A DNA stretch of 64,000 nt from NCBI GenBank assembly GCA_003971905.1, contig RSEE01000096.1, positions 178,570 to 242,569 of the forward strand, read 5' to 3'. Position numbers and translations under genes: made by a program. Positions 56,101 through 64,000 of this stretch are shown one piece after another. This DNA comes from Moniliella sp. 'wahieum'. Its lineage: Eukaryota > Basidiomycota > Moniliellomycetes > Moniliellales > Moniliellaceae. The stretch's first letter is position 1. Every line of letters starts with the position of its first letter. The notes under the pieces are model-generated. The model was not told the origin of the DNA. It saw nothing but the letters and a program-made list of their open reading frames with translations, and did no database searches.

Positions 56101-57748
56101 AGGCGCTTGGCTAGCGAGGTGGTGCGTGTGAAGCAAGAAGACGAGGAGGTTCAGGAGGACGTGGCTCTTGGCCCCACGCGACCGCGCAAGAAACTTCGGA
56201 TTTCCGAGAGCCAAGAGTCGGACGCAGCGGCGTCTGCGGCTGTTGTCGCACATGCGTCCCATTCCCCCAAGCCCACGCCTGGCAGTCGCGAACCTGGTTC
56301 GCCTATCGCCGTCCAGGGGGACCGACGCAATGGCCCTCTGCCTTCTTCTCACTTGCCTGCCATTGCGAGAAGAGAAGACGAAGGCGCACGTGCCCGAGTC
56401 CTTGACGGCATCTTCCTTTGCCCTGTCCGACTCGGACTCGGACTCGGGCCCAATCTCGTCCTCTGCATCGTCCTCGACCGAGGCGTCAGAGGCAAGGGCA
56501 AGCGTCGTGTGTGCGTCGTAGTCGTTCGACCGCCGTCGACGCGGTCAATCCCGAGATTGAGACTAAGGGCTCAGCACGAACCAGTTTCAATAACCTCTCC
56601 CTCGCCTGGACCGCCGGCATGGGCTCCAAACGCGCCCGCAAGACCGCTCGCTTGGATCCCGTCTTGCTCGCTTCCCCGCAGCTGGGACCACGCAAGCCCC
56701 GTACGTCCCGCGTCATTCTCGCTCCGCCTCGGCCTCGGCTTTCAAGGATAAGGACAGTCCAGCTCCGTCCCCTGCTTCTCGCCTGGCGAATGCTAATACC
56801 AAAGCCAATGCCAATGGGAATGGGACCCCTGGTCCCCAAGGATCCCAGGGACCCCAGGAACCGCACCCGCAGGGACGCGACAGCCCATCGGTTCCCCCCC
56901 GCTTTGGCGGGGTGGAAGCTGAGTCCAAGCCCAGTAGGGTCAAGGGGAGACGGTGTCTCCTGCGTCGTGGCTGCGCCAACGCCCGCACCGGTGTCTGCTG
57001 CCCCGCCACGGACACTGAACATCAAGGACGAATTGCCGGACGGCCCTCCTCCCCCACTTGTGCCCAACTCGATTTCGCGCGCCTCGCTTCGCCGTCGATT
57101 GCTTCCTCCTGTACTTCCGGTGCAGGTCGGCATGATTCACCCACCTCTGTACCTGATCCCACCCCTCCTCCTCTTACTCTCCCTCCTGCCCCTTCCTCTA
57201 CCTCGTCCACTGCGGGCGCTACGGGCACTACGGGCGCTACGGTGCGTATTCGGCGCAACCTACGCTGGGGCCGGAAAAAGAGCTCGTTCGCACGTCCTTT
57301 GCCTGCTTGCACGCCCCTGCCTCCCACCCACTTGCCCCATATGCCTCACCCGGACGTGACGTGTCCGCCGGACGTGCAGGCGCGCCTCAGCACGCTCGTC
57401 GAGAGACAAGAGCGGCGCTTGGCTTCCCCAGCTTCGGTCTCGGTCTCGGTCGACCCCGCCAAGGACGCCGAGGCAGGCGAGACGCGCGTCGTCGGCCCCC
57501 CGCTTCCCTGCCTCTCTCGGCCCAGGCCTCGCCGTCGGCCCGGGCGTAGTGGCAAACCAGTTGCGCTGTCGTTTCCCATTGTCTGTTTGCCTGTTGCACT
57601 GCCCGTCGCGCCAGCATGTTCGGGTGAGCTGTTTCTCTCTCGTTCGCCCTGTCTCCCTCTCGTGGCGGTGGATGGGAGGCGCAGGTGCGATCCCCGCAAT
57701 TCCACAGATGTGCATGCTTGCTGCGTTGGTTGGTTCGGGGCGTGGTAG
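53197..57748 (+). CDS. Set9-type histone H4-K20 methyltransferase
   Basis: Nuclear SET-domain enzyme of the Suv4-20/Set9 family, expected to methylate histone H4 Lys20. The start is ATG 53197 (MPPAHLSMEDLASDDDILSD). An intron of about 66 nt (GTGCGT near 53270 to CTCCAG near 53335) and a second of about 79 nt (GTATGT near 53475 to ATTAG near 53555, CACTAAC branch) are proposed. Then come MSPTYRSARVDSKEVSVIV, KWCVEKQDVKGAVDQ and YLASKSLKQKCAFRAHMERY. The SET core shows DFSVIRSARKGCSQLFLGPA, RFVNHDCEPNVEFYRIG (the NHDC cofactor motif) and VNEEIVTYYGDNYF. The post-SET Cys follow as a CLCASCE-type reading. Beyond it a second Cys module (VCLTCRAHF, then EECTRCERHYKIF) and a tail of roughly 900 Ser/Pro/Glu-rich residues run to 57.5-57.7 kb. 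At least eight slips. The stop at 57748 is the last open frame and is uncertain; 57549 is an alternative. Confidence 0.85.
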
Positions 57749-58011
57749 CTTGGATAGGCCGCTGGGCTGGCTGTGACGTGTGGCATCACACGCACACGAC
57801 ACGTGACAGGTGTGAAAGGCGCGGGCGGGTGACGTCAGGGCACGGCGGGGGCTAGGGTTGGGCGGGGTGCTGTCCCGAGGCGCAGGCTGGCTGAGCCTCC
57901 ATCTGAGCTCAAGCTGAGCCAGCGTCGCCACGGCTGCCCACACCGCCTGCCCCCATTAACCCCCCCACGCCCCATGCGCCCCGCGCACCCGCCCGGTGCT
58001 GCCCCTCCCCC

Positions 58012-60990
58012 ATGGACGCTGCCCACCTCCGCGATCTCCTCGATGCTCTCCGCCTCACCAGCCCCCCCTCCCAGGCCCTCGGCCCCTACCCGGCCCCCCA
58101 CCCCGACCTCTTTGCCCCCCCCCGCCGACAACCGCACCGCCCCCGCCACCGGCAACGACGACGACGAGGGCTACTACTCGGATGGCAGCTCCTATGTCCT
58201 CTCCAGCGGCCACGAGGACGGCCAGGAGGACCAGAACCAGTCCCTGACCCGCCAGCTCGCCGAGACGGCCGTGGGCGTGCGCGAGATGAGCAAGCATGGG
58301 CCGTGCGCGGGTCAAGAGCAAGATCGAGAGCGTGCTGATCATCACCAAGGCGCGCGACAACCAGCTCATCACCTACACGCGCGACCTTGCGCTCTGGCTC
58401 ATGCTGAGCCAACGTCCGCGTGGACGCGGCCTGATCGTGTATGTGGACCAGCAACTGCAGCGCTCCAAACGGTTTGACTCGGCTGGCATTCAGCGCGACT
58501 ACCCGCACGTGTTTGAGCCGATTGCGCATCGTGCCGAGCGCCGCTCCTCGGCTGGCACGCCCACCGAGGCCGATGCGTTCCCGTACGAAGGCCAGCTGCG
58601 TTACTGGACGCCCGACCTGTGCACCGAACTCCCGAGCTGGTGGACTTTGTCGTCACGCTGGGCGGGGATGGAACGGTGTTGTTTGCCTCGTGGCTGTTCC
58701 AGCGGATCGTGCCGCCCGTGTTGCCCTTCTCGCTGGGCTCGCTCGGCTTTTTGACCAACTTTGAGTTTGGCCAGTTCAAAAAGGTCATGGAATCCGTCTT
58801 GGACGAAGGGATTCGGGTCAATATGCGGATGCGCTTTACGGCCACTGTTTATGTAGGTTGCCCCTCCCTTGCCCCTTGTGCTTTGCTCCTACCCCGTTTT
58901 CCCCCGGGGCTGAACCGCTGACTCGTGTGCGTGTGCCGTTCGTTTGGCTGGTAGCGCGTGGTACGGGAGGACACGGAGGATGCCGAACGGCAATATGCAA
59001 TCAAGAGCGGCAAGACGGTGCCATCTACATGAAGGAGATGTCACGCGGGGCATGGCAGACCATCGAAAACAGCGAGCACGAAGAGTGTACTTCCGACCAG
59101 TGCAACGATCCGGATTCGCACCAAGGCGACGGGTGTCCCGCGATGGACAAGGAGGTCAAATGCTTTACCACCCGTCCGCACGAGACGTTCGAGGTACTCA
59201 ACGACCTGGTCATTGACCGTGGCCCCAGTCCGTTTGTCACCCTGCTTGAGATTTTCGGTAACGAACATCACATGACAACGGTCCAGGGCGACGGGATTTG
59301 CATTGCGACGCCAACGGGCTCGACTGCGTATTCGCTTGCCGCCGGTGGCTCCTCCCTCGCTCATCCCGAGATCCCAGCGATTCTCATCACGCCCATTTGC
59401 CCGCACACGCTCTCCTTCCGACCTATGCTCTTGCCCGACAGCATTGACGTACGCATTGTAGTCCCTTACAATTCGCGCAGTACGGCCTGGGCTAGTTTTG
59501 ATGGACGTGGCCGGGTGGAGCTCAAGCAAGGCGACCACATTAAAGTCACTGCGTCCCGCTACCCGTTCCCTAGTGTTTGTCGCGACAATCAATCCGTCGA
59601 CTGGTTCCGTGCCATCTCCTCCACGCTCAAATGGAACGAACGGCAACGCCAAAAGTCCTTTGTTGTCCTCGAGGACGACCCGAGGAAGACGAGCTGCAGG
59701 AGGATGACACACCATCGGGACCTGCAGATGCACCCCCTCCACTTGCGTCGGCCGCACAACCCGCGGCCTCGTCCCAGTCCCTTGGACCGGGCCAGGAATC
59801 TGCGCCTGCGCCTGCACCGCTACCCGCTACGAAGAATCCGGTGGCAGCCCCACCCCATCTGCTCCCGGCTCCCATCCAACTCGCGAATCAACCATGTCCA
59901 TGCCTCCATCCCCTGACCAAGGCAGGAAAACGGGCACCCCACCGCGTTCGAACAGCGAAGCGTCGTATGATATTGAAGAGCGCCCATCCCACTACGCCTA
60001 GCGAAGGTGTGACCCCATCGGGTCGTTGGGCCCAGGGGCTGGTGGCGGTACGGCTGGTGGCGGTACCCTCTACTCCCCGCGGAGACATGCGACGGTCGCA
60101 ATCGGGCAAGCGCAAGACCGAAGCGCTTCCTCGTCTGCCTCTGTCCCATTTGACCCGTACCCATGCGCCCAAGGGAATGCGAATGAGTTCCTTGCGCTCG
60201 CCCCCGTCTCGTACTCGTTTGGCCTCCCGCTCTATGCCGGGCAGCGGTGCGCACACGCCGGCCGGGCCCTCGGTTGGCGCCTCGCCCATCTCGCACTCTA
60301 CCAACCACACCCGCCCTCCCTCTCCCACCATGTCCCTCGACCCGCACCGCGCGCCACCCGAAGGGAAGAGTGTGCCTGCCGAGCTGTCCTCGGAGAAGGC
60401 GTGGCCGACCCCGTGCCAGCGGGGAAGCGGTGCCGGTGCCGGTGCCAGGTGGGCCAATGACGTGCCTGGCTCCTCTGCCACCGAGGGGACGATGGAAAGA
60501 GCGAGAGTCCTCCGCTCTCCTACAGTCCCGACCGGTACGGCAGTCCCGGTCCACCCAAGCCGCCTACCGCCGTCTCGCGCCGGCACATGACTGCCGCTGG
60601 CTTCCGCCAGCCGGGGCCAACACACCGCTTGTGCCTGTGGGCGGGCGTACGCGCGGGCGACAGGGCAGTGTCGCGGCGGAACTGGCGGCGAGTGCGCATG
60701 CCGCGCGGCAGAGCGTGGCGGACCGACGGGCGTCGTTGGTGGCGGGCAACTTGGCGGACCATCTGGTGGCCAGCCGCGCACCCCGCCCCCAGCCCCGCGC
60801 GCTGCGCCCCAGCAAGACGGCGCTCGTCGTCTATGGCGATGACGACTCGGATTCGGACGTGGAGGAGGAGCCTCGGGGGGGCATGTGCACTACGCCCGCA
60901 TCCCCCGCACTAAGCCGCTTGCGCCTACCAGCCCCGTTACCAATGCATGCATCACGTACTCCCTCCAGGCGTCCATCCGACGATGGGGCG
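58012..60990 (+). CDS. NAD(H) kinase with long disordered tail
   Basis: Phosphorylates NAD+ to NADP+. ATG 58012 starts MDAAHLRDLLDALRLTSPP; a C-run slip near 58120 leads to DDDEGYYSDGSSYVLSSG. The kinase region shows VLIITKARDNQLITYTRDLA, VDFVVTLGGDGTVLFASWLF (GGDGT nucleotide motif) and PFSLGSLGFLTNFEFGQF. A 102-nt intron (58853-58954, GTAGGT...GGTAG) joins TATVY to RVVREDTEDAERQYAI. A Cys/His-containing insert of about 60 residues (CTSDQCNDPDSHQGDGC) precedes LNDLVIDRGPSPFVTLLEIF and the second motif GDGICIATPTGSTAYSLAAG. The catalytic part ends near 59650. A Pro/Ser-rich tail follows with SNSEASYDIEERPSHYA and VVYGDDDSDSDVEEE. The end is not exact (about 60.9-61.0 kb). At least five slips. 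Cytosolic, as no targeting peptide is seen. Confidence 0.93.
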
Positions 60991-61018
60991 TTGCGGCCAT
61001 GCGGGGCAGCCGCCGTCA

Positions 61019-61029
61019 GAATATATATA
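61019..61029 (+). promoter_or_regulatory. TATA-like element upstream of CHS5
   Basis: ATATATATAGG lies about 150 bp before the CHS5 ATG in an otherwise GC-rich stretch. The position is plausible for a core promoter; not verified. Confidence 0.4.
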
Positions 61030-61174
61030 GGGATGCATCATCCCGCGTGCGCAGTCATAGCAGCCCGAGGGCGGAATGGGCCGCCGCACGCGATTCCGCC
61101 TGCGCCACGCCCCCGCCACGTCGCCGCTCGGAGCGCAGCGTCGCGCCGCTCGTTTCCCGCCATCGCCCCCCGCC

Positions 61175-62608
61175 ATGTCCATCCTCGCCCCCACCGCGCC
61201 GCCGGCCACGGACGATGCGAGCGAGAGCTTCACCTTCACCGTCGGCAAGCTCGATGCGGGCATGGCCATCCTCATTGGTCCGCGTGCGTCGCTGATCGAG
61301 TTCCCCAGCCTCTTGCTCCCGCCCGGCGTCGGCGGCGGCGCGTCGTCAACATCCGCGTCACGCGCAACGAGACCGAGGAGGAACGCACACGCAAGGCGTT
61401 GTCGACCTGCAGGAGAAGATCCTCAATGCCTATGGCTCCACCAAGCCGCGCGTGCCCGTGCTGCGCGAGCGCAACGTCACCCAAACCTCCGTCACGCTCG
61501 AGTGGGACAAGTCGAGCTCGCCTCGGCGCGCATCTTGGCCTCGACATTTACCGCACGGCGCCCGCTTGGCCGCCATCCCCAATCCGCTCGTCAACACCAG
61601 TACCAAACTCAGTGGTCTCGACGTCGATGCCGACTACACCTTCCACCTTGTCCTGCGCACCTCGGCCGTGCCTTGCCTCCAACATTATCCGCCTCCGCAC
61701 CCACACCATCCAGACACCTCGGGCATCGCCGTCGTCTCGGTCACATTGAGGACCCAACATTGAGCGTGCGGCCGTGGCGGCGCTGCGCAAGATGAACGCC
61801 CATACGCCCCACAAGATCCAATCGAGACGACTCACTACGTCTGCTCCGACCCGCGCAATCGCGGCGACCCCGTCAAGGGCGGCATGGGCTCCATGTACAA
61901 CCGCGGCCCAACTCAGCCTGCCCATCGTTCAACCCGCCTGGATCTTTGCCTGCTACGCAGAGAAAAAAGTACGTGTGACTGTTCCCCTCTGTTTGTCTGA
62001 CCACCACCACCGACCAACGACCAACCACACCCGACATCCGACAAGCACTGAACTTGATACTTGAGACTTGAGACTGACCCCGCATGGCCGACAGATGGTC
62101 CCCATTTCTGCCTACTACCTTGGCCAGAACCACCGACCTGGCCCAACTGCGCAAAACGATTGGTGCGCTGCTGCATGAGGAGGATGCGAAGGGCAAGGAG
62201 GGGCAGCGCTGCGCACGACGCATCGGCCGATCCCGACGCGGACGCAACCTCAGACGCGACGGGGGGGCGCGGCCGGGTCCGTTGGAGCCCTTGGCATTCG
62301 TCCTGACGCGCCCCACCTTTCGTCCGACACGATCGTGCCGCCGAAAGAGAGCGAGACCGAGGGCGAGGCTGAGGCTGAGGCCGAGACGGGCCGGACAGGC
62401 CAAGGCTTGGCTTCTACCCCCTCGACTCGGAGCACACCCCATCGCTGCGCACCAAGGCCAAGGCTTGGCCGCCCACGTGCCGGCCTACGCTTCGGCCACC
62501 ACCCACCTCACCGAAAGCATGGAAGAGGTCAACCTTGCCTCCTCCCCGGGCTTCCATGGCCGTGGCGATTCCCAAGACTTGCCAACGGAGGAAATTGACT
62601 TGTCGTGA
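61175..62608 (+). CDS. Chs5-like exomer scaffold (FN3 + BRCT)
   Basis: Core of the exomer coat that exports chitin synthase and other cargo from the trans-Golgi. ATG 61175 starts [20 protein letters not shown]; the Chs5 N-terminal dimerisation strand follows ([34 protein letters not shown]). After slips near 61340 and 61410 comes the fibronectin-III fold ([39 protein letters not shown]). Next is a BRCT-like region ([35 protein letters not shown]). The intron is 61979-62094 (GTACGT...GACAG, 116 nt), and exon 2 resumes [11 protein letters not shown]. The acidic end reads [20 protein letters not shown] and finishes [10 protein letters not shown] at TGA 62608. Domain order and the YYLG end of the BRCT fit Chs5/Cfr1. 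Five or more slips. Total about 430 aa, shorter than yeast Chs5, whose long repetitive tail is absent. Confidence 0.85.
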
Positions 62609-62989
62609 TAGATATCAGGATCGGGATCGCTGGCCTGCCGCATCGGGATCGTACTGTACGTATCGTATTGTATCGTATCCCATTGTGCGAATGGTCGCAG
62701 CCAATCGAATCGAGTTCTGTCGCTGGCCAGCTGCTGCGTTCACTGCGTCGCGTGGGCCGGCCCCATTGCAGGCGGGTGGGAACGCAGCTCGGTAGATACG
62801 CTGCGTGGTGCGTCTAGTCTATAGAGCCAGGCGGGGAGGAAGCAGAGCAGCAGGATCGACGATGGACGGGCGGGAAGTGACGGGATATCAAGTTCACACT
62901 AAACCAAGCAGGAACAGGCCAGGGGAAAATGAAAGGCGTCACAGGTGAGGCCACACGCCAGCCGAGCGCAGCGAAACAGGCTCCAGCCC
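62609..62989. other. Spacer between convergent CHS5 and CNBP-like genes
   Basis: Nothing recognisable beyond a CGTATTGTATCG-type short repeat near 62650-62685; presumably the two 3' untranslated regions. Confidence 0.6.
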
Positions 62990-63629
62990 CTACTCGGCCG
63001 GCTCGTTGGGGCAGTCACGTGCGATCTGCAAAGGCCCGAGGGTAGGTTAGCCACGTCCGACGGGATTGGGGGACAAGAGAAGCAAAAAAAGAGCAAACAC
63101 AGCCCAGAAGGGGGAGGCAAGGTGGGGGGGGGGGGGGACGTACGTGGCCAATGCCCTGGCAGCGGTAGCATTTCTTGCCGTTGGGGCAGTCGCGGGCAAA
63201 GTGGCCGCGCTCAGAGCAGTTGCGGCAGCGCACGCGGGAGGTGTTGGGCGCCGGGGCGTCGGCCGAGGGCGGCTGGGTGCAGTCGCGCGCCAAGTGGTCC
63301 TGGGAGCCGCAGTTGTAGCATGCCTTGGTCTTGGGCGGCGCGGTGCGGGCGCCGACGTAGGCGCGGGCTTGTCGCCGTCGACGGGGGCCTTGGTAGCGGC
63401 CGCCGGGGTCTCGGGAGGTCGATGGGCTCGTTGGGGCAGTCGGCCTTGATGTGGCCCGACTGGCCACAGCGGTAGCATTGGCGCTGGGTGGCCGAGTGGG
63501 GCTCGGGGCAGGCGTTGCTCTCGTGGCCCGTGTTGCCACAGTTGAAGCACACGCGCTCGGGGCTGGTGACCTCGACGCGAGGTGGCCGAGCTTTCCACAC
63601 ACAAAGCAGCTGCGCGCACGACGGGCCAT
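62990..63629 (-). CDS. Gis2/CNBP-like CCHC zinc-knuckle protein
   Basis: Small cytosolic nucleic-acid-binding protein that associates with translating ribosomes and mRNA in yeast (Gis2) and animals (CNBP). The start is ATG 63629 (MARRARSCFVCGKLGHLAS). Exon 1 ends at 63144; a 118-nt intron (63143-63026, GTACGT...TTTGCAG) joins to the last 12 codons (IARDCPNEPAE, stop). Knuckles in order: CFVCGKLGHLAS (no fourth Cys after repair), CFNCGNTGHESNAC, CYRCGQSGHIKADC, CYNCGSQDHLARDC, CRNCSERGHFARDC and CYRCQGIGHIARDC. The last knuckle is completed only across the intron, which confirms the splice. A Pro/Lys/Arg linker separates knuckles 3 and 4. Slips lie near 63580, 63415 and 63375. Length about 200 aa. 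Confidence 0.92.
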
Positions 63630-64000
63630 GGCGGAGGCGGGGGCGAGGATGGGGGGGGGTGGGGGGCGGGGGGAGGCGCCGATGTCGCTCGACACGACGC
63701 CCGGGCAAACGGCGGGCGTGGCGGCGCGCATGGCAGCAGCAGGCAGCAGCAGCAGGCACAGCGGGCGGGCACAGCGCGGTGGGGCGCCCGGCGAGCCCAA
63801 TTCTTCGCAGCCGAAACGAGTCGAAGCCAGCGCTGGCGCAGGGGAGCCCCGCCGGCCCCCCGCACGCCGCAGTGTCCACGCGTCCACCGCGCATTTGGCC
63901 AGCGCCTCCACACTCGCCTCGTGCCAGGCCCGGCAGCCGCAGGACACGTGACGCCCCTTGGCTTGGCTCCTGTGTGGACCGTGGCATGATCCATCCGTCG
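63630..64000. other. Upstream region of CNBP-like gene
   Basis: GC-rich sequence with a long G/C homopolymer-rich stretch. ORFs on both strands here are domain-free. Expected to hold the promoter and 5' leader of the minus-strand gene. Confidence 0.5.

Noticed and set aside
1-64000. CRISPR array, prophage, insertion sequence or biosynthetic gene cluster
   Set aside because: Spacer repeats are too short and lack unique spacers; no transposase, integrase or reverse transcriptase motif was seen; the gene content is eukaryotic housekeeping and is not clustered by pathway.

Overview
The window is nuclear DNA of a fungus, most likely a basidiomycete. The evidence is spliceosomal introns of about 60-240 bp with GTACGT/GTATGT/GTGCGT donors, CTAAC-like branch sites and CAG/TAG acceptors, GC-rich coding sequence, monocistronic genes on both strands, and fungal families (DUF1765-like, Chs5, Set9, Eps1-like PDI). 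The species is not determined.

Layout: 0-5.8 kb is almost gene-free, with a possible 57-aa secreted peptide gene (minus) and diverged tandem repeats. 5.8-12.3 kb holds a DUF1765-like gene (plus) and a Sec14/CRAL-TRIO gene (minus). 15.6-24.5 kb holds a bHLH regulator, an acid-lipase/steryl-ester-hydrolase-like enzyme and a Ser/Thr-rich single-pass membrane protein, then a 294-bp TGCGT satellite. 25.7-31.5 kb holds a three-KH RNA-binding protein, Nop56 and a second Sec14-like gene. 32.4-36.6 kb holds a membrane PDI and an unidentified acidic protein (minus). 40.2-42.3 kb holds a Ser/Pro-rich protein. 45.6-51.4 kb holds an unidentified large, possibly helical-repeat protein and ribosomal protein eS4 (both minus). 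53.2-62.6 kb holds Set9 histone H4K20 methyltransferase, NAD kinase and the exomer scaffold Chs5. The window ends with a Gis2/CNBP-like zinc-knuckle protein (minus).

The genes are independent housekeeping loci, not a pathway or cluster. Loose themes are ribosome production and translation (Nop56, eS4, KH, CNBP) and secretory-pathway or lipid functions (two Sec14-like proteins, lipase, PDI, Chs5).

Two features cut across the window. First, nearly every conserved gene is broken by one-base slips, mostly apparent deletions and several in G/C runs. eS4 needs about five repairs and Nop56 about five. I read this as consensus errors, so CDS entries are spans that include introns and frameshifts. 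Second, the long spacers contain many short tandem tracts with a 7-bp period whose unit changes from place to place; many units are odd palindromes of the form 3-N-3 (GGTGACC, ACTCAGT, TCTGAGA, CTTCAAG, GTTCAAC, AGTCACT, TGTGACA, CCTGAGG). I know no named element that explains this, and it is the most unusual signal here.
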